A stretch of 64,000 nt of DNA, taken from Trichoplusia ni (taxonomy: Eukaryota > Arthropoda > Insecta > Lepidoptera > Noctuidae). The notes under the pieces were generated by a model that worked only from the letters and a program-made list of their open reading frames with translations, was not told the DNA's origin and ran no database searches. The DNA lies in contig NC_039499.1 of NCBI RefSeq assembly GCF_003590095.1, positions 930,001 through 994,000 of the forward strand. Direction: 5' to 3'. Shown in pieces: positions 48,744-59,062 of the stretch (its first letter is position 1; each line of letters opens with the position of its first letter). The translations under genes and the position numbers were made by a program.

Positions 48744-51700
48744 TCACATGTCTAAGTCAAATATGAGATCATTTTTGAACGTAACTTCTAAGTATTGGCC
48801 CTTGTTTAACTTGTCTGGGTCATAGAAGTTGGTGTTATGTTGGATATTCTCACTGGTTATTGGTTCACGCTTTTCTGGACGTTTCGACGTCTCCGTTTCC
48901 CAGATATCGGCTTCTGCCTTATTAGTTACATTATCATTATTTCCTACTATATTTAACACGGATGTGTTTCTTTCGGAGGTTTCCTCTTCCTCATCTTTTT
49001 CGCTGTAGCCATCTTCGTGGGCAGTGTCAAAAGGTCCTTCGTCGGCAGTGTTTTTGCATTCAGATTCAGCGTCAGACGTGTCCGCGAGGCCGCTGTCACG
49101 GCGAGGCTTCAATACGGATTTCAACCTTGGCTTCTGTAACGAGACAATAACACATTAATTATATTGCACGGTCCATTATTAGATGGCTAATATTACATTA
49201 TCTCTATGCCAATTTTACTAATACGTAGTGTCTGTTTTTTTACAGCGCGTTCATAGATTGATTATTCACCTTGAATTGCAAACAGGGAAATTTTTACATA
49301 TACTTTGTTTTTGTTTACAATTCTTATCAATATGCAAACGAGATTTAACAAGCATGTTGACTTCGGAGGAGTTTTGCAATTTCATATAGGTTTTATATTA
49401 CTCAGATAAAGAGCACAAACAACTGTTATTGATTGCTATGGTATTAACAGTTACGTAACCACAGTACAGTATTTTTTTTGTTACAGCTAGTTCAACTGTC
49501 GGTCATATCCACTCAGTCATGTTATTTATAAGATTGATGGGGTCAACGACACTACACATCGTATTGTGGCCAAGCAGTTAAATGAGATTTGTAAACAAAA
49601 TGCTAAAGATTTTAGCCTAGAAATTAGTATCAATGACGTAATGTATTTTAAGTAAATATTTTGTACGTTTTTTTTATCATACGTCAATAAGACTTTTCCG
49701 ATGTTTTTAAGCTAGCAGTATGATCATTGTTTGTTTTACTTTTAGAACTAAAGTGTTCGGTCTAGCATTGTTAAACCTATCTTATTTGTAACTTATGGTA
49801 TTATACAAAAGTATTTATAGTATATACCTGAGGCATACTACTGATGTCATCCTCTGCTTCACTCTCGCTCTTTCTCCGGTCTTGACTACGCTTTTTACTC
49901 TTCTTCCTTTGATTTTTCTTTTTCTGGCCTTCTATAGACGAATTATACCTGCAATCATGCACATAAGCACATTGACTTGATGGAAAAATACGAAATTATT
50001 TGTTTACTATATCTTATCTGTATGCTAAGGATATTAAACCAAGCGATAGTGGTACTTAGATTACAGTTTATATAACTACAGCAGATAAGGTCTTAAGTCC
50101 AACATATTTCAGGCATACATTTGTTTTTATAGGCAGAACTATATTACTTATACACTTTATTTTTGTAATGTTACAATGATAATTGTTATCTTTTACTCTG
50201 TCATCCGCCTTTATTATTAATAACAATGCAGGGTTTCAGATAACCCACATTGATAATAAGCATCACAATATTATGATTTGAATGCTGCCAATTTACAGTT
50301 TTAGATTAATTGGTGTCAGCAGTTTGTGCAAAAGTTTTAATAGACTTTACAATCTCACTATTAATAGTGTTTAGTCATTGCTTCATAGCACTTTCTACAT
50401 TAATCTCATATGAGTCAAATATCAAGGCTGTTTAATCAGTAGTTGACATGATAACAATATTATTTGATGGTGTGTATGTTATAGATACAAAATTTTTACA
50501 GTAGGGCTCACCTGTAAAATTGTTTTGCTATAACATCACTAAACCTAACAGTCTTCTTCAAGCTTGATTCTTCTGGGATACAATCTGAACTGATATAATC
50601 CATAGAAGAGGCTACATCTCCAACACTTGACTCGGAAAAGCTTCTCATCATGTTTGGTTTCCGGAGTATGCTCTTTGCACCATTCTCACAGTTACCAGAG
50701 TCAGTAAACACAATGTCCCTGTCCAAAGATGTTGGGGAATCTAAGTCATCTTCATCATATTCTATATAATTAGATGAAACAACTATGTTTGTCTCAGAGC
50801 CCAAGTTGGTTACCTCGACAACAGGAGTAACAGGCTCTTGTTCTAATTCCTCAGACTTTTCTTCTTTTGTCTTCTTTACCTGAGTCAGATCAAAATACTC
50901 ACAAGTCATTGAGTCTTGACTCAACCCAATATGGAATTTCTGAGGTAAAGCTGCAGACAGTTCCAGCTGTAAAATAACATTATTGTCCCATGCCTCCCCT
51001 GTGACATTGTCAAATTTAACATCTTCATCAAATGAAATGATGGCTGCATAATGCACAGGTACAAAGCCAGCCCCAACTGATGTGAACTTAATGTAGATCT
51101 GATGGCCATCATTCTTCACCTGTACAGAGTCTGGCTCAGTGTTTTTGACATGGAATGTTAATGCTACTATATCATCCATCACATTATATGTGTATGGAGG
51201 GAGAGAGTACCCAAATGATGAGTCTAAAAATGCTTCAGAGTTATTATCACTTATGTTACAAGGCTCTGCTGGTACTGGGACAAGTTCCTGACTGACTACT
51301 TCAGCTGAGGTTGAAGACAGCTCTTCTATTAAGTTATTATGATTATCTTCATCACTATGACCTGAATTGTCCTCACTTTCCACACCACTATCCACTTTTA
51401 AAGAGTGTTCGTTACTGGTTAAGTTCTTTTTTATCACTGGTAAAGTCACTATCAACATATGTTTACTCTTATCGAACCTAGCTGTACCACATTCATCATT
51501 AACTGAATAGGGGAGAGTAATTTCGAGTTTATACTTGGCAGGTTTCTCTGAGGATAATTTAAGGTATTTCTCTTGAACATCCAGAGTGCAATCTACAGTT
51601 GATGACAGAAGTGGGAGGTATACCTCAACAACTATCTGGCTTGGTATAGCACTGTACTGTTTGCAATCTTTGTGATAAGTGTAGTCTTGAAGCTCTACAT

Positions 51701-52532
51701 TTTTCTGCTGCTTGATGACATACTTAGGAATGGTGTATCCATTTTGAGATGAATGAATGAACTCAGAATTGCTTCTTCTTACTTTGCTAGATGTCTTTTT
51801 TGTTTCTTTAGGGATTTCTGACTTAGACTCGGTTTTATTTTCATTATAATTGCGTTGAGGGTAAAGCTTCTCCAACATTTCGGGCGATAAAGTTTCATCC
51901 TCGTCTTCCGCCGGGGGCTTATAGTCAGGATCTTCTTTCCTAATAACAGCCGCGGTACTCATCCCCTTATACTGAGACTTCGGAAAACGAAAGTTGTTAC
52001 TATCTAGGTGAATGTTGTAAGTATTAGACAATCCCTCGAAGGCAGTTTTGTTTACTAATTCCCGAAATTGTTTGTTAACCTCTGCCATGCGGAGAGTGTC
52101 CGGATGGAAAACTACGTCGTAAATGACGCAACGTTGTTTATTACGGTCGTATTCTTCACGCGGCGGTATTATTGAGTATGGTATAAGCCAATTCATGCCT
52201 CTCTTCCCATCAACCACGTCAACCTTATAAGTCGGCTTATCCACTTTATCGTTGCTACAGATGTTGATGAAGGCTTTTCTGTCGCCGGCGACACTTGTTT
52301 TGATAACATAACCTCCCTTCGGATTGATAAACGTTACATCGTAACCCCGTTCTTTCTCAAGTTGGGTCATTTCTTTCTGATAAAGTTCCTGGTTAGCCGG
52401 GTCAAGTATTTCTTCGCAGTAGTCGCTAAGCAGATCTCGAAACTTCTTCGACTTCATAGCGTCTTGAATAGTCTCAATATCGTCTCTAGTGAGTCGAGGT
52501 TCATCATCACGAGGTTTTACTCCCGTTGCCAT
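48744..52532 (-). CDS. ktu: Kintoun / DNAAF2, PIH1-domain dynein assembly factor (3 coding exons)
   Basis: Coding exons read on the minus strand: 52532-50512, 49948-49828 and 49133-48744 (stop TGA). Donors are ACAG|GTGAGC and TCAG|GTATAT; acceptors are TTGCAG and TTACAG; phases are 2 then 0, giving 843 aa. Residues about 40-190 form the PIH1 domain (for example the stretch GMNWLIPYSIIPP at 112-124 and FHPDTLRMAE at 142-151). A CS/p23-like beta-sandwich follows at about 295-367 and a second beta-rich segment at about 450-540. Exon 2 encodes a lysine/arginine-rich patch and exon 3 an acidic tail ending DLDM. By family knowledge, kintoun is a cytoplasmic Hsp90/Hsp70 co-chaperone that preassembles outer and inner axonemal dynein arms; in insects this mainly concerns sperm flagella and chordotonal cilia. 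Length is close to other insect kintouns. The start ATG lies in a good context (CAAAATGG). Family assignment is very secure; the limits of exons 2 and 3 come from splice logic. Confidence 0.95.
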
Positions 52533-53189
52533 TTTGTTTAGCGTGTCTGTACTGATTTATAAATAAACACAATATACGCATCCACAAAATAATTTTCAGC
52601 TGACGATTGACGAATGATAAGATGCAATGTTGTACGGTTAAAAAAACTATGGCAATGGCCGTATGATCACAGATAATTTATCAATGTTTTATGTCAAATG
52701 GCGCTAGTAGCACCGTATAACACGTGTTGATTTTTGACTGAGAGATTTCATTTATTATTTCCAATTAAACAAAAGGGTAGGTATTTATAAACAAATATGA
52801 GCCTTTGATAAGAAGCCAGGTGCCAGGAACATGATACTTGGAGTAATATTTGCAACCATTCCACACACTGAAAGCATTAATGCAATATTTTTAGCATCGA
52901 TTAGGTATTTTATATATTTTTTGTTTTACTTGGCTTAGTTGTACAATTATTCTTTTTGAAAGTAATTTAACATTAAAAAGTATCAAATATAAGCAATGTG
53001 ATCAGTATGATCAGTAGCCAAAATTTATTCAAACGAAGACAGTGCCTTCGTTTATAAACGAATAATTTTTGACATTGACAGTTAGTATTCCTCAATAATT
53101 TTTGTGAGAGAAAATGAGCATTTTTTCTAATTTCTGAAAGATTAATAATATTTTAAGCCTTGTACTAAGTAGGTAACTAGATTATAGAA
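52533..53189. promoter_or_regulatory. Shared intergenic promoter region between kintoun and MRM3
   Basis: The two start codons lie 657 bp apart and face away from each other, so the 5' UTRs and core promoters of both genes must fall here unless non-coding exons lie elsewhere. The sequence is AT-rich with no GC-rich island and no clear TATA box. A short near-tandem GATCAGTATGATCAG lies near 52999. Transcription starts cannot be placed by eye. Confidence 0.6.
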
Positions 53190-55247
53190 ATGGCTAAAAA
53201 TATCAATAAACTGTTCGTGAAAAAAATATTAGGACTATCGCCGGCGTTTCAATCGGTTAGGTTATATGCAAGGTGGTCACATAGATCTACGGCTAAAGTT
53301 TTGTTACCTTTTGACGAAAAATCGAAAGGAAATATTAAAAAAGAAAAGGTGATTGACCTGGATCCTTCCATCTTCAACAAGTCCAAAGCTCTCAAAGAAA
53401 GTATTACATCAGAAATAGACATAAAAAATCAAAACAAACAATCGACTTTGGCGCCTGAAAAATCTCAACAAATTAAACAAAAACGAGAAGAAAAGTTGAA
53501 AAAGCTCAAGTTTAATCTTAGCCAACAGAAAGTTTTTGATGAGAATAGCGAAATAATATATGAAAAATTGAAAGATAATGATGCGCGAGTAAGGTACGTT
53601 ATTTTGTTGCCTTTTAGAAATGTGTGATTAACACCCTGATATGTGTATTATTATAGGTATTATAGATGAAAACGAACAGTTTGTTTGTCATTAATCAATT
53701 CCTTCTAAATTCAAATCCTTTCAGCTGTATGCTTCAAATAACTATAATAATCATATTTTTCTTTCAGTTCTCTTTTAGTAAAATTAAAGTCAAAGAAGGA
53801 AAGAATGCGGTCAGGACACATGCTAGTTGAAGGCTGGAGACTTATAATGGATGGTTTGGAGGCTAAGTGCCTGTTGAAATATGTATTCTTCAGTAGAATT
53901 GATGAATTGAACCGTTTACGACCATTCTTACCAAAAACTGGAGTTCAACTGTATAAAATTCCATACAAGGAGGTGACACTTTGGTCTGATCTTGAAAATA
54001 GTCCTGGTATTTTTGGTAGGTATAACCATTATGACTATAATTCTTTTTTCTTTTGATATTTCATCAATTTGTATTTAGTGACTGTGTAGTCATCTGGATA
54101 TCTATCTTTAAAATATCTGTCATTTTTCTACATTTATTGTTACACATTTATAAATCCTGATTCATATAAATGGCAATGAAGGCAAAGCTAATGCCAAAAA
54201 AAATCATGCCTAACATTTTCTAACTGGCCAACCAGAACTGCCTTATTTGTTTTTTTGTAATAAATCCTCTTTTATTCATTTTAGGTGTGTTTGAGACTCC
54301 TTCAGCAGAGAATGTAAGGACACAATCAAAACCTCTGCCACTTCAGTTCATTTGTGACAACATAAGAGTTCCTGGTAACTTAGGTGCCATACTTAGAGTG
54401 GCTGTTGGTGCCGGCTGCGAGAAAGTACTGCTATCAAAAGGTAAGTAAATTAATTGTAAAACAAAAACTAACTTTTTCTTCTGACTTGATCTTCTTCTAC
54501 AGCCCACATAAATCTTCTATTGGCCTCTCTTGGAAATAGTTATAAATTAGTTATTCCAGCTCATAAGTGGTCCTCAGCTGGGTAAAGGCCACTTCCTAAA
54601 TAGAGAACTATAATAATTGAGAAAAACATTGTTTATGTAAGTTTATGATATTTTTCTTGTTTGTAATATAATTATTTATTTTTTATTTCAGGTTGTGTTG
54701 ATGTTTGGGATCCAAAAGTGGTACGAAGTGCTGCCGGCGCGCATTTCAGACTACCTATTTATCATTCTATAGATTGGAATGAAATGCCAAACCACATGGA
54801 GGCAGATACATCATTATTTATTGCTGATAGCAACACTACACCTGTTGAAGATGCTACAGAAGCTGATGATAAGCTTGAAAGCTTACAAATGCGAGTGTTG
54901 CCATATTATGGTGTTGATTTCACAACCTTAAAACACACAACTTTGATAATTGGCGGAGAAACAGAAGGCGTTAGTTACGATAGTTATGCGTAAGTTTAAT
55001 TAAATAAACATTAAATAACTTCATTAAAATAAGTACTAATAATCTAATATTTAATTAATTTATTATGTTTGTTTTCAGGCTAGCAGGAAAACATAACGGT
55101 TTACGGCTAAATATTCCTTTACAAAGAGGAGTTGACAGTTTAAATACTGGAATGGCAGCCGCTGTTATTGCATTCGAAATAAGAAAACAATTAATAAAAA
55201 AATGGACTCAAGATAAACTCGAAAGGCAATTTTCTGAATCTAAGTAG
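53190..55247 (+). CDS. MRM3: rRNA methyltransferase 3, mitochondrial (SpoU/TrmH family, 5 coding exons)
   Basis: Exons: 53190-53593, 53768-54015, 54285-54440, 54692-54989 and 55079-55247 (stop TAG), phases 2, 1, 1, 2, giving 424 aa. All four introns are GT-AG and short (89-269 bp). The first about 35 residues are rich in Lys/Arg and hydrophobics with no acid, as in a mitochondrial presequence. A charged linker follows, then an L30e-like substrate-binding part (VEGWRLIMDGLEAK). The SpoU knot shows motif 1 around 244-258 (NIRVPGNLGAILRVA, with N249 and R255), motif 2 around 355-363 (IIGGETEGV, E359) and motif 3 around 379-397 (LNIPL then SLNTGMAAA). By family knowledge MRM3 2'-O-methylates a guanosine in the peptidyl-transferase loop of the mitochondrial large rRNA, using S-adenosylmethionine, on the maturing mitoribosome. 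Length matches the human protein (about 420 aa). Divergent from kintoun; the start is the first ATG before the presequence. Confidence 0.95.
54445..54600. repeat. MRM3: Repeat fragment inside MRM3 intron 3
   Basis: CTTCTATTGGCCTCTCTTGG and GTCCTCAGCTGGGTAAAGGC resemble pieces of a dispersed lepidopteran retroelement 3' end. It lies wholly within the intron and does not disturb splice sites. Confidence 0.35.
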
Positions 55248-55316
55248 TTATGTATTATTTAACTAGTTGATAATATTGTGTAGATTAGTGTAGCTATTAG
55301 TTATTAAATCAAGTTA

Positions 55317-55322
55317 AATAAA
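55317..55322 (+). terminator. Poly(A) signal AATAAA of MRM3
   Basis: A canonical AATAAA lies about 70 bp after the MRM3 stop codon, in an A-rich context, giving a short 3' UTR typical of an insect housekeeping gene. Confidence 0.65.
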
Positions 55323-56029
55323 AAACCGGTTTTTAAATTAATTAAAATTATGAATTTCAAACTGTAGATGCTATTCTTAACTTGCTGACATGATTAACAG
55401 ATTCATTCTTATCAAAAGAAAAGCTTAGACCTACACAAATTGATTTAATTCATGTTTTATTTTCAAACAAACTGCTAATTGATGTTTTCTCCTCTGTCAA
55501 TTTTTATACCAAGAATGTGATATACAACAGAAAAACAACAGTACAGTTAAAAATTGACAGATTAACACTGACCTATATTGAATGAGATGCCATGTACAGG
55601 GGAAAGCCAGTAAACAAAGTGCTAGACGAAGGATCAGAGATGGTCTTTTATTTTCAACTGCTGTCAGAGACACCTATCGAATTCCTTTGGTACTTTTACA
55701 CCTTGCTTCTCACGAAAAAAAAGCTATCTGACATCGGCTGAAAGAAGTCGCTGTTATCAAATGGCTACGTGCTATTCAAATGCCATTCAAAATAATGCCA
55801 CAGATATCTTTTCTTTACTTCATAGAGCAGACCAAAAGACATAGCCAATAATACGCCATAATGACGAGCGCCGTTTGGTTTAGTTTTAAATAGTAATGTT
55901 AACCGCGCCGTTCGTTTTACTCTACGGTAAGCGGAATAAAAAAATGAAAACTTTGGCGCAACAAAGATTTTAGTGCTTTTATTCCATCCTGGGCTCCTAC
56001 CTTCACGTCTTAAAATGATATTGTTACGG

Positions 56030-56120
56030 TTATAGAAGAGAGGTGCTGCTCTATGCCATGTATTGCGTCGTCACACTTTCACAACCATGATAATATTACC
56101 TACTTTAAATTGTGTTGGTA
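56030..56120 (+). repeat. Dispersed repeat family R1w, copy C
   Basis: CTATGCCATGTATTGCGTCG, CACACTTTCACAACCATGAT, AATATTACCTACTTTAAA and GTTGGTAGACTCCC; the best-preserved copy. Confidence 0.45.
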
Positions 56121-57299
56121 GACTCCCAATGTTGCAAAAGGATAACATCACATTGAAGTATTATTATTAAATGGCACTGCCATGGGTACGGCTGAGTGAA
56201 GTTGTCTTTATTTCTCTTACCACACTTTCTACTACCCTGCAGCATTATTATTTTGCCCACGTATGTGTCCAGTTCTTTCTTCTCAGCATACATAGATAAA
56301 TTATTCATAAATAGTTTACCTAATTTTGACACCTTTGGCTCTATACAAAAAAAGAGACAGCACCCTACGTCATGTAGCTCGCTGTCTTGCTTCCGCAACT
56401 GCAAAAATAAACTAAGAATATTAGATATTTTCGGCCCACAGATATGTTCCTTAACTTACTTATACCTACTTAACAACTATGTTTAGTCAGTAAAATAGCT
56501 TATGATAGCATTCGATACCGGCAACTGGCATTTGTTACGGACTGTGATTGTTATTTCTATCTCAGCGGCCCCGAGGCACTTACGAAGCCCTTTTGTACCC
56601 CCGGAGAGGTCGGACAGTAATTTAATATTTTATTGAAGGAAAATTGACGGAAAACTAAGGAATATTAGGTATCTGCTTAAAGTTACTTTATCAGAGAAAG
56701 GTTTTTATGTTTCGTATCTCTACTACTTACAACTATGTTTAGTCAGTTTCTGTTGCAAGAATTGGATGATATTGCGTGATGATTGTTGTTTCGGTACAAG
56801 AAATGTATTTCTTTAATGTTGAACCGTAGAAGATAAGAAAGAACTAGTAATAAGAAACTATTAAATACAACATTATTTTAATGTACTTAATCTTGTCTAT
56901 CGAACCCTTAACATTAGAAAATAAGCATTTAATTATCACCAGAACATCAAACAGACATTTTAAAAGCCGACTTTTATATAAACCTACTAAGAAAGAGCGT
57001 AAAGTAACAGCGCAGAACCAATTTTAAAACGATCTCTATCTTTTTGTCTTCAACGCTCTTTCAATGTGCAATTCTGCACATCGTTATTCGTACTCCGACG
57101 AGGGGAAAATGTTTGTCAAGAGGCTCTGTGGAGTTCCGAATGTAGGAGACACTCTTTAATATTACACGGAGGCAAATCGCTTTAAGATTTGCCTTTTACG
57201 ACTTCTAGGAGATTGGAAAATGCAAAAATGTGAAACAGGTCCCTATTTTCTTACATTTTACTTGACTAAAGAACCTGATGGTTTACTTCTATGCCTTAA

Positions 57300-57410
57300 A
57301 CCTTATTATGGTTGTGGAAGCGTGACAGGGCAATACACAGCGTATAGCTCCATCTCCCTTCTACACTCTCGATAGTATTACCTTAAGACGTTTCGGTAGA
57401 ACCCATGGGC
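57300..57410. repeat. Dispersed repeat family R1w, copy D (fold-back form)
   Basis: The left half (TTATGGTTGTGGAAGCGTGA, CAGGGCAATACACAGCGTAT) reads as the family in reverse and the right half (AGTATTACCTTAAGACGTTT, CGGTAGAACCC) reads forward, so two half-copies meet head to head. Confidence 0.4.
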
Positions 57411-58529
57411 CTGACGCAAAAAAAAAATACTTAAAAAAAGTTTAATATCATGTTTAATTTTCTTAAATCATAATTCTTTATAAAAGGAAAAAAGTAGCAC
57501 AGGCTCCTTTTAATTTGGTAGACAGTTACGAGTATAGTCATATAAAGTACGTACATATAGTAAGTCGTGTAGCAGTTAGCATGATAAACTCGGTCTGGTT
57601 TATAGGACACAGCTTATGTCATCGTCGAGTGCGACTAGTCCAACATCCCAAGTTAATTCGCTTTGCGGGCGTCTACTCGTTGCCAACTTAGTTTGACGTC
57701 ATCAACTGCGTAATAGGCTGCAGTCCAAGTAGGCTGTCGCCCAGACTAGATCAATCATGACCTTTTTATTATGTCTCCTAGACCAGACTATTCTTATTTG
57801 TTTTATATAATAGGTTTTTCTGACCCATAGATAAGTGTAAATAGTTTTTTTCTCAAGTATGGAGTTTGAACGTTTTGTTCGATTAACTAAGCATTATTTA
57901 ACATATAAATTAAATACAGCGAAGACAAAAGGAAAACATTATTTTGGATGTCTTTATCGGGTAGTAATATAAAAGTCTACGTACATTATAAAAACGACGA
58001 TCTAAAGTTATATATATTCGTACATAGAATATTAAAAAATAAATGTTTTAGCAAAGAGTAGTTTGTTAAGTTGGATTAAAATAATTGTAGTCTTTTTAGC
58101 AGCTCATGTTTTTATTTATAATTAATTAAAACTTTTCTACTTGTCATAAACTGGATAAAATATAGAAATAGTTCATACATATGTAAGCTTTATTGGACAC
58201 TTGACTGTATTTTACAAGACATTCGATGTAAGGTTGACATTTTGGCCCGGCCGGCGGCGGCACTAACTTTGTAATATGGTTTAGAACTTTCATTACGCCT
58301 CCGGGATTAAAAATCTCGCAACCCGTAGGCAAGGACATTATAGCAAGCAATTTGGTCTAAAAGTAATTTTAAAAGTTTATTGCTTGTAAATATCAGGTTC
58401 TCTTATTTCATGGGCCATAGACGTGGCCTATCTCAATCGGAGGGATGGAATTAGGGGATTTTTCAAAGGAGAATTCGTAGTACCTAGTTAAGGATGTGAA
58501 ATGTAGGAAGGAGGCGTCGTCGGTCAATA

Positions 58530-59028
58530 CTGGAGGTGGTGCGGTGCGGGCGCGGTGCGCAGGCGTGGTCCCCCGTCCCCGCCGCGGCTGCCAGCCCACT
58601 CACGCAACTCGCGACTCAGCCGCCGTGCGCTGCGATCGCGCGCGTGAGAGCTTTCGTCGCCGCTCTGGCCATGTGTGATGTTTTCATCACAGAGAGAATC
58701 GTCGTCTAGTTTCCGCACTCGTTATTTTGCAAGATGAATGAGTAAGAGTCTAGGAGACAGCGGTTAACGCAGGACAGTTTCGTTCGAAATCCTGAAGGAC
58801 AGCTTTCGCCAAGTGTCTAGTTTTTCTCGTAAGCTCGTGGCCGTTGACACTGCAGCGTGCGGATCCCGCAGTGCGCGAGTGTGTGGTTAATTGGCGAACA
58901 TAATAGACGAAGACGTCAGCTGAGTCGCGTAAACATTGGCTACATAGTTGACTGACAGGACTGTTGACGATGGCTCCGGTAAACACACGCGCGTAAACGT
59001 TCCACGCTGTTCCTGTAAGCATTCCGTC
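58530..59028 (+). promoter_or_regulatory. GC/CpG-rich island and probable 5' UTR before the signal-peptide exon
   Basis: From about 58530 to 58690 the composition shifts abruptly to GC-rich with many CpGs (GGTGCGGTGCGGGCGCGGTG, CCCCGCCGCGG, GCGATCGCGCGCG), in contrast to the AT-rich surroundings. The next 340 bp stay moderately GC-rich and lead into the ATG at 59029. In Lepidoptera such islands often mark the promoters and 5' UTRs of developmental or neural genes. ORFs on both strands here look like by-products of the low stop-codon density. Confidence 0.5.
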
Positions 59029-59062
59029 ATGCGGCGTTTAATTTTGCTGTTCCTACTAACAG
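59029..59062 (+). CDS. Putative first coding exon: start of a signal peptide, then a splice donor (partial gene)
   Basis: An ATG at 59029 opens MRRLILLFLLT plus one base, immediately followed by the strong donor G|GTAAGAAT. Two arginines followed by an unbroken run of Leu/Ile/Phe is the n- and h-region of a signal peptide, so the product would be secreted or membrane-bound. The gene lies downstream of a GC-rich island (58530-58690), as expected for a promoter-proximal exon, and its first intron would run past 59063 towards or beyond the window end. Short upstream ORFs are present, for example ATG GCT CCG at 58970 closing after eight codons. No downstream exon could be recognised before 64000, so the protein family is unknown. 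Seen: ATG, hydrophobic codons, donor. Inferred: that they form a real exon. Confidence 0.5.

Larger units (their letters stand above)
55323..58529. other. Non-coding between MRM3 and the 58.5-kb island
   Basis: Holds R1w repeat copies C and D and a CRE at 57694. A minus-strand ORF at 58144-58350 crosses a small GC-rich spot (GGCCCGGCCGGCGGCGGCAC) and is of unknown meaning. Confidence 0.45.
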
